Shown here piece by piece: positions 11,801 to 26,800 of a stretch of 64,000 bases of DNA. The notes under the pieces were generated by a model. That model did not search any database. It was not told the DNA's origin and was given only the letters and a program-made list of their open reading frames with translations. Each line of letters starts with the position of its first letter. Within the stretch, counting starts at the first letter, position 1. Source of the DNA: Xiphydria camelus. Lineage: Eukaryota > Arthropoda > Insecta > Hymenoptera > Xiphydriidae. The stretch is taken from positions 28,994,278 through 29,058,277 of the forward strand of contig OY783194.1 in the NCBI GenBank assembly GCA_963678675.1, in the 5' to 3' direction. The position numbers and the translations under genes were made by a program.

Positions 11801-14800
11801 CATTATATAGGAAATACTATTTATTTAATTCTCAAATGAAGCAACATCATCATGGCAAATCAGACATAAAACTACAGTGTGATCTCTGCATATATGTTTT
11901 CTGCGGGAGCTTTGGACACATTAATCCGATGTCTTGACATTTCGACTTCTCGGACACATATTACATCGCTTTCTGGTTTTATTAGGTGTTTGAATGCGAG
12001 CCTTTTTTTAGATGTCGAGGGCTCGACTTCGCATCGTTTCGTACTGAGTCTCACGTATGACGTCATTTGTGGGCCACCTTGACCCCAGAGTCTAATATCT
12101 CTCTTCGATGAAGTTTTATAAATGTGGCAAGTTAGTCAATTTATTAACCTTTAATAGTTGGAGGAATACTTATAATCATTAAAAAATTTTTTTCTTTAAA
12201 AATTTTATAAAGAAAAAACCAAGCATGGCGTCAATTTGACCCCAACAATGCACTCCAAAGGTTAATACCTCGTTTCCGGTCGGACGAGTGGCTTGGGCAG
12301 TTAGAGTAGGCTGTGACTACGAGAGAACCTGGCTATTGCACTAGTACTGTTGTTGGTTTTTCGACGATCTGTCGTTTTTCGGCCGCCCGAAAATGCTTCG
12401 GCTACTTTACAAAGTCTCTGATTTTTCCCTCATACGGATCCGTTCAGGGCTCCGTTCAGATAAACGATTCAAACGTATGTTAAAGTAATTTTTACATAAA
12501 TCTCTCGAAGGAAAATGTTAATTGAGTTAATTATCTTGATTAATGCCAAAATTCGTTCGTATTATCCGCATATGTAACACTCACGGCTAATTCGATTAGC
12601 TCTAATTTGACCTTGATTCGATAGGAAGGAGTCGGAGAAATGCGGATAGGAACTTCCGCAAAAATACTGCCGCGAATATGTTTTGCCTTCCCAGCTTGAT
12701 ATTTTCATCAGGAAGGGTCGAAGAAGAACAGTTTTCCTCGTCTTTCTTCTACTCGTACCGCCGCGCGCTCTTCGCCGCAACGGTAAAACGGTCGTTGCAT
12801 AAAACCAATTGCACCCTAAAATTACCAGAGTCAGCTTTTCTTGCAGTGCCTCGAGTACTCTCGTTCGCAATAAAAGAAGCGCTGTTAAAAGTCCTCGCTC
12901 GCCAATACCGGTGGATCAGGGAGGGTTTAAGTTGGATACTTACCCTTTGGATCGTATATCTTAACGTGAAGTCCTTCTTCTTCTCCCTTTTTTTTAAATT
13001 AACAAGTTATACGCCACCTATACTGATAGAGAACTTTCTCACCTTCTCTCTTGTTTTCTTTTCTGTTTCCCGATACAATTTTCTTCATGGGATTCGTAAA
13101 ATGCGAACTTATTCTTCTTCAAAGGCTTCTCAGCGTACAAAGTAATTTTAATCAATCGATTGTAATCGTTTATATGTCTTGACGTAGCGGTTACCGCGAA
13201 TTGGATCATAAAACGATGCAATTTTAAGAATCGCATGAATTGCATAATTGAGCACGCCTAAGAAAGCCTCAAAAGTCCTCCTCGGCTCTTCCATCGCTGA
13301 ACCATAAAGATCCAGCCTACAGGGAGAACGCGTGTCGCACTCCGATCGGTCCCTAAGCCAACGGGAAGTCAAGCCGTCTCTCAAATCTTCCCACCGTCCA
13401 CTCTGAATCCCGGTGTGTCACGCTGACAGAAATATCTCTACCTCGCGGAGCGGACGTACCTTTGAGCGTCCACATACGATGTCCGCGTGCTCGAACGTAT
13501 GCATATACCGTGATATAACTCGTTGCAGCGAGAGATCTAAGGCGAGGAATATATACAGAGTGTATCAGCATCCGCTTCGAAAATGGGAGGAGCTTAGTAC
13601 GCGGTACGCTGTTGGTCGTGGTCTGTGTATTCGGTTTGAACTCCTCCCATTCGGCTCGTAGCAGATGCGTTCGGCTCTACCAATCCGCTTTTTTTCCTCC
13701 GGCCGAGATCTTCTCACTCTTCGGCTGAATCATTTACCGCACTCCGCTAGTTCCAGTCCTTGCTCGGCATATTTTATCTGGAGAGCAGGAGAGGCGCGGC
13801 CGAAGGGGAAAAAGCGGATCAGTTGAGCTCGAGTGCGCTGCAATCTGCAATGGTGCAACGAAAGGGCTCACTCAACGTTCGGCACGGTTATACACGAGGC
13901 TCCTCCCACACGGAGAAAAAAAAAAGTGAAAAATTCCCCTTTTTTATGGGTAACGCTGCACCATTGTGATAATCAATCAGAAATTACCGTGAGATAGGTA
14001 AGAAATTATCAAAGGGCTGGAAAATTATTCTTCTGAAAAAAGGGAATTATCGGTGAATTTTCAAATTTCCAGCAAAATAAAATAAAAACTACGCAGCAGT
14101 ATAATAGTAGCTCTACTGTTTATGGTGAACATACATTCTTCTGCACTGGATTTTTTCCCTTTTTACTGGAGAAAATCTTCACCGTCAAGTGCTAATGTTA
14201 CATTGGGTCTTATAGACCAATCAGGATCAAGTATACCGTTGTCCGTAACCCCATCACAAAGAATCTTAAACAAGATTTGTCGCTAAGGGATTAAACAAGA
14301 TACTAAAAAGAAGACGTTTTGCTAAGAGATGTAAACACGGGGAGAGGAGTATGGGACATTATTTTTCGTGTGAGAAAATTCATTTCGTCGACGAGATCTA
14401 TCTTGGAAGGGATTTTCGAATCGTTAACGAAAGTTATAGACGAAACTACATCTGTTAACGAATTACTTTCCGTCCACGAAAAACATTTCTCACGCGTCGA
14501 GAATATAGCCTACCTGACCAATTTGAATCCTTATTGATATTCTTTTTATTGAGAAATAAATAAATTTATGATTTGTCGTTTTTAGCAAGAAAAATTTACA
14601 TTTACATGGGTTAAATTTTACCAGTTTATTCATCAAAAATTACTTTTCGATTTTGATGAAAAAATCTCATTCCAAAAGGGGAAAAATTCTACCGTTTGTC
14701 AATTCGGTGCACAGTTAGTCAGAAAAATGACACTTTTTCCTCATCTTCTAGGTTAGAAGTTCTCTTTTTTTTTCTCTCCGTGCACTTTCGCAGCGGATAC

Positions 14801-17800
14801 CGTAACGCCCTGTATAACAAGCAGAACGGGAGAAATTTAAAACCATTATACTCTAGCGCTCCTCTCGCTGCGTTAATGCCCGGAGACGAAGTACGTAATC
14901 TTCGTGCCTCTCTTCTCGTTCACTTCCTCTCGTCTTCGTCTCCCTCTCTCCGCTCTGTACTCGTTCTTTCTATTTACTTCTCAGCCGTCGCGCAGCTCTC
15001 GAGCCGCAGTGGTTCTGCGCTCGCCGGAGAGCGGCGGCGCTCTCGAGATCGCGATCCTCGACCGGTTTTCTGAGCGTACGGTAGGCAACGTTTCCGGGAA
15101 AACGAGCCGCCCGGAACGGAATGAATCCGCGCGTCGCATGGAGTATTTATGTAGGGTAGAGACTGCGCGCGCAGGGTCATCATCTCGTATAGCGGAGAGA
15201 AGTCGTCGAGTTACGGGCGAGAAATCAATCGGCTCGCCGGAGCCGTAGAAAGGAAGAAGACGACGACGAGAAGAGACAGAAAAAAAGAGTCCGCGGGGCG
15301 CTTTCTCGCGTAGAATCGCTCCTTAAGGACAAATCGCTCGATTTTATATGTCGGGGCAGAGGCCTCAGCAGGTGATAAAACCGAGAAACGCGCAGCTGTA
15401 TTGGCGCTTATCACCGGGTCGCTTGTTCGATTCGAAGCGGAAAACTTGTATTCTCTTCCTTTTTCCGTCATTGCGCGAAATTGAATGAGGCGCGCGTATG
15501 GTGCTATTACGAACGTGGGAAAGGGAATTGTAACGGGTCTTCTATACGAATCTCGTGACGAATTCAGGTGATTATCGTACACCCGATGCAACTTGAATGT
15601 GCCAGTAGTTCGCTCGGTTTATCGGTAACGTCGTTATAGCTGAAAACTGGGAAAGTTCTACCCGCGGCGCAGCGTAAACTCCGCGCCAATCGAATTTGCC
15701 GCAAATAGGACACGCCGTTGAAGCTTATAAGTTTGCCGTTTGCCGTGGGAAAAGATTTCGCGATGGAAACTCGAATGGAAGAAAGTAAATAAGTACGTCC
15801 ATGCCTTATCGGGAATTGAAAATTGTCTTTATTCTTCAAATCTGGAAAGAATAATTTTGAGTAATGGAAAAGAATAAATGCTCAATAGTCGTTGCTGCGT
15901 TTGAAGCAGGTAGAGTGATCCTTTGTAAAAAATTAGACGGTGAGACGGCAAATCAAATTTGTCTGCTGCGAGCGGATTTTTCACACGAGTGCAAAATATC
16001 GAAGCAATCAGGTTTCAGTACCAATAGAAGGCGTCTCCGATGATGATCCTCAATCGAAAGCGTCAAGAACAAATGATATCGAGACAGTGTCAGACTGTTT
16101 TCTCGCCAGACAATCGAGCGTCTCAAAATAATTTGTTCGCGATGTCTCCGATCGAAGGTCAGCTGATCATCGGTCGCGTCTTCCGTTAGTACTGGTAGCC
16201 CCATATTGCTCTGATATTTCGGGCTTGCGTGCAGAACCCGCTGACTGGTAAATTTAATCTGCACTTTTTCATTGACTAATTTTTCATAAAGAATCACGCT
16301 ACTTGCTTCGAATACGGCGTCAATGACACACTCCGTATACAGAGAGCGAGACGTTAAATTTCTTTTCGGAGCACACAGGCTAAGTTAGGTCGCAAGGCGC
16401 CGCCTCTTACGTATAACTTCTCACTTTTGAGCGCAATTCTCCCCGAGAAACTCCACCACAGGGGATACTCCCGCGGGCCGTAACACATTTTGGAGCACCG
16501 TACAATGTATACCAGCGCTCCAACGAGTATTGCCGAGGCCGCGGTATTTGATTATAGCGTTCTCGGAGAGATCTCTCTAAGTATACCTGTACAGCGATAG
16601 TTCTCTCTACAATTCTAATCGTGAATACATTATTCCATGCAGTTTGTCCTCCCCGTGCATTCAGAGTAGCGCGTATATTCGCACGTTTTGATCCCGCTAC
16701 GTTACATTACTTTAGTTTAAGCGGCATTTGTTATGCATTTATAGAGATGAGAGCAAGCTGCACCTGCTATTCGGCTTTGTCATGTTTACGGTGCCATACC
16801 GCGTTCTAAATCCATGTTAATCCGACGGCGTGGGGTAAAATATGAGCGCGATTTTCACCGCGACGCGACCCAAACTGAGAAAAATAATTAGGTTCAAACG
16901 ACAAAACGCATCTGGCTAAACGTGTTTAGTTATTCGAACCAAAACACTGGTCAATTGAATCAAAGATCAAGTTATTCTAACCGAATGTTTAGTTGTTCGA
17001 ACCAAACATTTAATTATTCTTAACAAAAATTGGTCAATCTAACGAAACAGACGGAGGATCCCTATTTCGCCAAATGATTTTATCATCATCTCTAGGATTT
17101 TCGTTAAATTAACCGAGTTATTTTTCTCAGTGCACACAGTTCTGATAACTATTTTGGACCAAACTACTTCAGTTTTATAATCAGCACCGGTTTTATATAG
17201 TTACCGTAACAATTCTTTTTTCCGGCAACTAAAAATAGTTACGACAACTATAAAAATTGATGCTAATTACCAAATTGGAGCAGTTGAGTTAAAAATAGTC
17301 GTCACAACCACATTTCTTTCTTTCAGCGCAGTTTCGTCCTTTTCGTAGTCCTTAAAATCACCTACATTCTCAGCATAATGATCCCTGCACTGAGAAAAAT
17401 AAATTAGTTAAAATGACAAGACGCATTTGATAAAACGAGTCAAGTTATTCTAGCCAAAATATACTAGTAAGTTGAACCAAATATCAAGTTATTCTAATTA
17501 CAGTTTAGTAATTTTAACTAAATATGTATCTAGTTATTCTAACCAGAAAATGGTCAATCTAACCAGTCGGATAGAAGATTCATATTTCACCAAACGGTTT
17601 GGCTACGGTCTCCAGAATTTTGGTTAAATTGACCAGGTTATTATTCTCAGCGTGTAAGTACGTTTTCGAGTATTCCTCTCGATTGGCTCCGTTTTGCAAG
17701 GACGCTCTCGCGCGCTCCGTAACGCACTTTGGCGCACCATAATCCGCCATGGAACTCACTGAGTTAAGTGGCGGATGATACGGCGGCTGCGGGGCATTTG

Positions 17801-20800
17801 GGAGAAGGGAGAGGGAGATGAGGGGGAACACAGAGGCGTAATATTCTCGAATCAAGGAGCTTCTACTCCCGAGGGTATCTGCCATTTCCCGAGGAAATTC
17901 CTCGGTCTGCAACGCGCATCGTCTCGCTTTTGCTATTGTTCGTCAGGTGGTACGGACGAAAGTTCAAGACGCGCGCGAGTCCTCGAAATCAGGTTAGAGT
18001 ACCTCGAAGGACGCTACAGAATACTAGATCGTTTAAGCGTAGTGAAGTCTATCTTGCTGGTATTATGTCTATTAGACGTTATTTAATCATTATATCAATC
18101 CTTCGAGATACACCGAGGCAAGGCTATATGCTGATAAAAATGTGCAGTAAATCTGTTGTTGGTTTAGTCTTTTTTAGTTGATTCAAATGATATTTTTATT
18201 GAATGGATATGAAGTCATAGTTAACTCGATCGAGATATCAGGCTAAGTTAAAGTATAATACATGTACCTACTTATTTGAATGAAATAATAAGACGCTAAT
18301 TGTTTTCGAATTTAATTCTCGACTACCTAATCTATTTGATGTATTTTTTACGCTGATTAAGAAAATCACTGATTTACCGAGGAATTTTTAAAAAACCGAA
18401 ATATCGATGATTTTTTACGAAAAAATACTTTTTTCGTATATAAAATCACCGATATATTCTGTTTCCTTCGAGTTATAGGTTTAATAATCATGGTTTTCGT
18501 AATCAGCGCGAAAAGATACATGAGATAGAGTGACTTAACGATTCATTCTGGAGATATCGAATTTTGGCAAAATGCCAAAAGGTCAAAACCGTATTTCACA
18601 AGGCATTTATTTGATTTAATTATCGTTAGGACTGAAGTATTATATCATCGGTTACGTTAGGGATGAGTCATTTTCGTGTAGTGAATATCAGTGATCCCGA
18701 GTGTCAATGCATAAATTACATTTGTGAGAAACATAGTTATCGTCGTATTTCATCCATTTTTATAGTTTCGCTAACTGATAACATTGACAGTATCGTTTTT
18801 CATAATTGCAGTGTACACGCAGAAAAGTGAATAGCAACACCGTTCCTATTCATTCGATCTCTTACTCCAAGAAGAGCATAGTAATTTGATGAACGCTTCG
18901 GCATTACAGGTGTTGTGATTTTGAGGTCAAAAGTAATAATCGCTATAGAACTTGGCTGAAATCACGGCACGGGGATAAATTATTTCGACGCGTAAAAAGA
19001 AATTGTTAATTTTTGTTTCCAATCGACACAAGCGAGACTTTCCTCGACAGAAATTCAAGCATTCGCATCAATTGGTGTTACCTCAGCTGATAAATCGTAT
19101 ACATGTAAACACAGTTGGCTAGAAATATGTGACGGCAAAGGAGTTTTTTTTTTCCTTTTGCCGTTTAACGTTGAGACACGGAGAGGATGTTTGACGTCTT
19201 CGAAAGACACCATATCAGTTTCGCAATTTATATTCGAGTTGTCATATAAAAGTGATCTCTGTTTAGCATTTAACGTGGCATGATGTTGTGCGGTGTATAT
19301 AATCTAATGAATAATAATTAAACAATTTACCCTTGGTGCAGTGGACTAAAAATTACATTACTCCGAAGCAGAAATATTCAGCGACTGCCAAAAATTTACT
19401 ATCTAATCATCAATTTAACACAAATTACTGTTATTTTAAGTACATTAATTAGGATATATATTTAATATATATATTTTTCGTGAATTCTACTATAAACTGT
19501 ATTTACGAAGACTGAAATTTATAGTTCAACATGTGGTACATATAGGTTCGTACCGATGAAATCGTATTAAAATGAACATCACTTTTTTTTACCGTGTATC
19601 GCTTTTCTCTCTGTATACGTTATACACCAAAATGCCTACGTTTTATGGTAATTAAAACGGGGGGACGAGTAAACAAGCGTTTACAGCAGTTCGTGCAAGC
19701 CCTATATTTAGAACATAATACACCGCTATTTAATTTTCCTCCTAGACGCAATAATCTAAGACGGGAAACCGTCGCGAACCAATTGCGTCGACGTGGCGGG
19801 AGAAGCGCGCGCGTTGCAATTAGATACGCCCGGACGAGAAGACACTCCGACCAATTGCGCTCTCCACGCGTACGGTTTCGACGCTCGCTCGGATCGGAAT
19901 GTCTACCGGCGCGTTTTTGGCCGCGGCTACCGCTCTCGTAACGTGACTATTCGACTTCGACCGACCGTGCAGAGTCGCTAAACTTTTGTGCGCACACACT
20001 ATTCGCCGTGGCGTGCATTCTTCTCTCTCTCGCTCTCTCTCTCTCTCTCGCGCGCGCGCCAAGAAGCGCTGCGGCTTCGGCAATCTATAGTCGGGTGCGC
20101 GATTATCCGTGTCGTTCGCCGACCGATTACCGCGCGGTCATGATGCATCGCCGGCGCGACGCGCGCGACGTGCGGCCGCGGAAAATTAAGGGACCGTTTC
20201 TGCGTCGCGACGTTGAGAGCTAAACGAGTTCTGGTCTAGTAATCGTGTAAAATGCGAACGGGAGACAATTTCTAGGGACGTCGACGACGACGACGACGAG
20301 AGTCTGGTGGGAATACGAAAGATTAGCCGGTGTTCCGGTATTTAATTTCTTCTCGTTCGGATAAGAATGGGAAATGTTTAGGGTCGTTTGAGGCGTGACG
20401 TGGTCAAATGATTGGGATTTTCAAATCGATTATGAATTTATCAGAGTTCGAGTCCATCGTTCTGTACTCTGTTTTTCGGTCGAGCTTTAATGTAATACTT
20501 TGGAGGAAAGATATTGAAAATTAAACGCGCGGCCAATATTATCTCTGCCAGGATGAATGAAGTTCCATAGACGATCAGATACATTTGCGCCTTCTACGCG
20601 ATACCTGCTGAAGAATTTTGGTGACTGAAGAAACCACTACTGCTTAGTTATTTATGCTCGGAGAAGAGTTCGGTATAATCGAACACTCGAGCTAGTCCCT
20701 GCCCTCTACTACAAATCATGAAAATTAGAGGCTAACTCGAGTAACGCCGTATCTCTCTGCAGTTTTCTTTTATCATAAACCATCCTTCCTTCTTCCGGCT

Positions 20801-23800
20801 GTCATTACATCACATACGCATGCGCATGCATGATCAGGTGCATTCGTAGGTCACCCGCCGCCGCGTTGTCTGCATTTATAGAAAACCCCGCCGTCTGCGA
20901 GCCCTCAGTCGCGATTTCAAAAATCGGGTCCGCAGCACGTTCGATCCGCACGGTTATACGCTCTGTGATTGGCGCGCGCGCATGCCACGATACGTTCTCT
21001 GTATTCTCAGACTCGGTCGGGAATGGGTGATCCATGACATTCGCGGAGATCCAGGAAGTGAATAGGTTATTGGTTTTGGTTGGCTGATTATACGGAATCG
21101 GATACCTATATACATCTGTAGGTATTATACTCGTACCTACGAATGGTCTTCCTCGCGGAACGGGAGAAGGGACTCGGCTCCGCTGCAGATTCTTTTGTTC
21201 ACGAATCTCGTCGGATCTGATTTTCTGCTTTTACTTCGACGTGATGAAATTTTTCTCTAAACTCCATTCCGACGCGGTAAGACATTCCGCACACGGAAAA
21301 GAATTTTGTACAGTATAGCATTTACAGAGTTTGTGGTGAATTTCGACACGAGGTCAATTTTTTGGTTACGATAACTACGATTTTAGTAAAAATTACACTA
21401 AGGCTTGCGCTTCTACAAATTTTAAATACTATAATTTTTAGTAAAATTGTAGTTATCTTAAGAATATATTAAATTTGCCTCGCGTGTCGAAATTTACCAC
21501 AAACTTTGTAAATGCTACGATTAATTTTTTCCGTGTACACGGTGAAAAAAATGGTGTTAATTTTTAACACCATTTTATATCGGTGTGTGGATCAACATGT
21601 AGTACATCTGGTGTCATTCACTCTTGTGCCATTGTTATCCAACCAAAAGTGGTCTATATAGCTCCACACCGCAGAATTTTGTACAGTGTAGGCATACGAT
21701 TCCAGATGACGGTTTAATATTTTAATATCGCCTCTTTTATAGGCTCGAAACATGTGTTAACAGGGCGCAGGTAAGAGATTACACGAGCCACTCTCTGCAG
21801 CAGTTCATCTCCTCGCGCCGTTGTCGCGCCGTCGAGAGTTATTAATGTGATCGCGCGCGCGCGCTCGGAAAATGTCGCTGGTATTTTTTCATTCTTCACC
21901 TCGCGCCTTATCCCCCCTCCTCTGAGCTGTCTCCCGCGCGCGGAGTCGCGTCGTAAAACGCGCGAGTCACTCACACGCGAGCTTGTATGCGGTAGATTTT
22001 CCCACGATCACCTAGTTTAACGTCGCGTGTCCTTCGGTGGCGATAGTAGCCCGCACACACATTACGGGCGTTTATTCGTCGTGATATCGCGGAAAACGAG
22101 AGTCATGCCCACCCCTTCATGAAGGAAGCAATCTGGCCGCGGCGGAGAAATAAGACCGCGTAAGAGTAAAGCTCGTGTTGTCATTCATAATCTCTTTATC
22201 AGCAACTGGCTGGCACGGCGGTAATCGGTTCTCTCTCGATTTTCCTCTGGATTCTATTCGTGTGACGGCATCACCGTTTGAGATAGATATACAGAGGAAC
22301 AAATGTTTACGGCCCTCTTTCTTTTCTCCTCGTGAGATTTTCGCGAAAATCGAAATCTCTGAAATTGAACTCTGGACAAGATATGCATAATTTTGCCCTT
22401 ATTTTAAAAATTACGGACTTGTCGAGAGAATTGCAGAAAAAAACTAAGATATCGATGATTTTTGTGAAAAAAAAAATTTTTTTTTGCACGTAAAATCGTC
22501 GATATCTTGTATATTATTTATGATATCGATCTAATAACAGGTGTTTTCATAATCAGCGCGAAAGAATGCACAAGATAGGGTGGTCTCGCGATCGATTTCA
22601 GGGATTCCGATTTTTGGCAAAATATCGAGGTAATTAAGAATCTAGTTTCACGAAACGTACAATATTGAGTTATATAATTTCTTTTTAAAGCAACTTAATT
22701 TTTCTGTCAGTTTACAGATAGTATAATGACTTGATGACTTTCTCAGATAACGATGCACTAGTTGTGAAAATACCTAGAAATTTTTACCGCGAAATCCATG
22801 CATTTTTTGGATCATCCACACGTGAGTGTCTCTTATTTATTCACGCGTTTGAAAGCGTGAAATTCGTCCGAGAGTAGCTTAATACGATGCCGGAACCGGA
22901 AACTGTTGAGAATCTGGACCACCGCCGGCGACACCTAGCCTACAGAGCATCTTTATAACCTGGAGACCGGAAACGTTTTTATAAATATCAGTGACGATTA
23001 CAGAAATATATAGTCGCGCATCTATAATTGATCAACCTTGAAATACGAGTACCATGCAGCTTTAAGCGGGAAAATATCATCGAGCGTGAGAAGATAATCG
23101 CGCGAAGAAAACATTCTTGGAAAGAAGAGATCGAGAAAATTTGTTTAAAACTTTTAATTTAGAAGGAGAGTCTAACGAGCTTCTGCAGCTTACATGAAAA
23201 ATAGAAAGGAAAGAGATGTTTCTATACAACTACCCCACCTGGCCGTGATATACGAAAACATTCGATTTTCCAAGCTTATTGATTAGGTCGTTATTGCGGA
23301 ACGACGTTATAGATTCCACTTTCCTGTCTATTTTACCTTTAATATCATTAATCATTTCTTTATGGTAGCCGTAACGATAACGAGCTCACTTTAGGTATAC
23401 ATATATCCATGCTACCCCTATACACATTTTCCTTTATACGACGCTTTTATCGAACCGGAAATTATTTATTTTTATATCGTAATCGTCTTATATTGAATTT
23501 CTATTAGATTACGCTTGAAGCAGAAACGTATTTTTGTCTTCTCGAAGCATTAGCGAAACCTTGTTAACTTTTTCCCTCGAAATATTAAAAATAATCGAAT
23601 AATGTTTACTTTCTATGAAGAAAATGTCGATCTATCTGCATATATAATAGGTATTGTACATAGGTAGGTATCATATGTATCATACTTGAATTTTAAGATT
23701 TAACAGATTAACAGACACATGCTATGCTTGTCCTGAATTTATGTTCTACGCGTCGGCATCTCGGTTCGTATTATTAAATTCGTTACTTTGTCAGTAATAA

Positions 23801-26800
23801 TTAGATCGTTCGACACGACCCTGATTCGTCAGAAATAACATACGGTATGCATGGCTGCCACCTGTCAGCCTTTCTCTATTGCATACTTTCGTTTCGTTCG
23901 GCGCGTGTGATTGATGGGAGCAAAATTAAATAGACACGTGAACGAACGCGTGAATATTTTTGTCGTAAGGATAAATATACGTAGTGGATTAACCTTGAGC
24001 GGTGACTGTGTAACAGTTTCATTTTATTTGATCTAGAGCACAAAAATTCTTTTATAAAAAAAAAACGAAAAACCCCATCGATGGTATGATTAAAAATATG
24101 CCATTAATTTGATCGATATTAAAATTGCAAGCGCAGCGCTGCGCTTTTGTGCTTCGGAATCCGTATAAGAATTCGAATAAGTCGGTCGATTTTTTAACCG
24201 AGAAGAAAACGGCCCGTGGACTCATTCAGCGTGAAGCCACGTGGTTGGCGATACGCCAATTCGAGTTGCCTGAGTTATGCTCTCATAACTATATGTATAT
24301 CCACACGGAACACGCCGTGTGCATCGCGTAATGGACGCACTATACTAAAACCGCGACTCGCATTCTGAACAGAGCTATATCGCTATAAAATGAAATGGTA
24401 TAATACTTTATTGTAAATGTTGTTTTTCAATATATTTTGTTCTCGTCGTTATCTCTCGATCGGATACAGAAATAAATAAATGTTACAAATTCGGAAAGGT
24501 GTTGGAAGTTTGTTTTTTGAATACCATGTACGATAGAGTTGTTAGAAAATTTGGTTACAAAAAAGCAAGTTGTACCTACAGAGTTGAAAATTTTGTACTG
24601 AAATCGTTCCATCCATTTTGTACTTCAAAATCAACAGACTTTTTGAGTTACGATTGAGCATTTTTTCTGTTAAAATTAACACAAAGGACGTTGAATTAAC
24701 ACGAAAAATCGGTTGACTTTAACGTACAAAAATGAATGAACCGATTCCAAAACAAAATTTCCAACTGTATATCTACGTAGTGAAGTCGTGAGAAATATCG
24801 TTAACTCGGAATTTTTTTATTTCACAATTAGCTTATACGTATTTATATGCCAATTTCCACACACGAGAAATAATAAATCATCATACATAATCTAATATCA
24901 CGTTTAATGCCCACATAATCGTGATAGTTACAAGACGACACCTCGTTACACCGATTACAATACCAACGAAGTCCGATTACGAGACATAATTATTGTTATG
25001 TACCGCGCTCTCGGCACGCTACTTCGTATGCGGGACGCGCGTGCATCACGCGCGCGGGCGGTATATGGGGGGGGGGGGGGGGGAGGGAGAGGTGACGGCG
25101 GCAATGAGGGGAACGCGCGCGCGTTCGTTTCGTGGTAAACCGCTTTCGAATTTGCGTATTCAAATTCGAATTGATATTCGGCGGAAGATTGGACAGCGAA
25201 AGAATGCATGTATTATTCAATCGAGGCGAACGAGACGTGATTCGTGCACGCGGGTGAACCTGCTCCGCGCGCATCGTCCCGGACTCGTCTCTCATGTTCC
25301 ATTCATGATTCCGTGCGGATTACGCGAAATGAAGTAGCCCGAACGCTTAGATGCGTCCGGGGGGGTATACGGTATATAAAAGCTCGCCTTTTCAAGGTAC
25401 GCGGGGAAGGAAAGGACGTAGTGTCTCACATTCTGCGCTGTTTTATTTTTTTATGTCAAATTTATACGAGATACGTGCCCTCCTTTTTTTTACAGATAGG
25501 TGCATTTTATGAAGAATTCGAATTTGTCGCGGGATAATCTTCTTCGAGAGATGTCCTGTATCGATATTTCCCTCCCAGGCGAAAAAATCCTATATATTTT
25601 CTATGGTAATCCATACGTAGTTTTTTGGTTGTATATGAATTATATACGACCTTTATGTTAACCATATAAGGATTATACCTAGGTATATGGATTATACAAA
25701 TGTCGAACAATTTTTATTTAGTCCTTATATGGTTAATACAGAAATCACATATAACCCATATATGGCTAAAGCCACATATGGATTATATAAAAAATATAGA
25801 GAACTTTTCCGCATGGATTGTGCTGCTGTTTTCCTCGAGAAAATTCTTCGCTGTGTATCTTCGATCCGAAGGTTCGAACAGCTGTTTCTTTGACGTTCGC
25901 GCGCACTTGTTGATTCATTTGCGGATGGCGCGAGGATGATCTCGTGCATATGCAGCGGTGTGCAATCGGATCTCCTGCATATGTGTGTAGAAAAAATATC
26001 GTATGACCTATATAGATATATTATTACAGGGAAGACCTTGTGGTCGACTGTATTATTCCCTCTATAATCTCTATAGTTGGTTAAAATTATATTTTTAATT
26101 TATAATAGTTCGATATTTGAATAAAAATAGTAATTTTTATAGATTCTACCGTAGGACATTTATACTTCCATGTAAGGTTTCCACTATATCGCTCATTTGC
26201 TGCAATTGTGACATAACTCCAAGTTGGAATTTTCTCAGAGAAGACGACTGTAAAAGTTGAATTATTATATCTGGAATTTTGTAAGAAAATGTGAACACCG
26301 CTCATTTGCTGCAACATTGACTTAACTAAAATAGAATTAATACAGTTTTTTATACATCATATGTTCTTACAATTAAAATGATAACAATGGGATAAGACTT
26401 TTAAACTCGTCTCCTGAATACTCAATTTCGAGTTATGTTATCGTTGCAGGGAATGAGCGATATGACCCTGTGTATATACGACGAGAATATAGGGGTCACG
26501 GGATTCAGGGCGGGGAGAGAGAGCTCATATTTTTAGTCTCTCACGCGGGTAAATATTTTAGCTTGCGACGACGGAGTAGGTAGTAGCCTCTACACAGGAG
26601 GAGGAGGCGGAGACGCCGGTGTCGTTGCGTCGTTACGTCGTTACGTTGTCATAACGATGCTGTTTCTGGCAATATTTGGTTTCTCTTGATTGGCTGCTCG
26701 ACGTACTTGTGGGATACCTACGGAAGAGCGGCGAGGAGAGGCTACGCGCGGGTGCACGTTTCGCGATAGAGCAGATTTTCAATAAAACCGTGAATATAGC

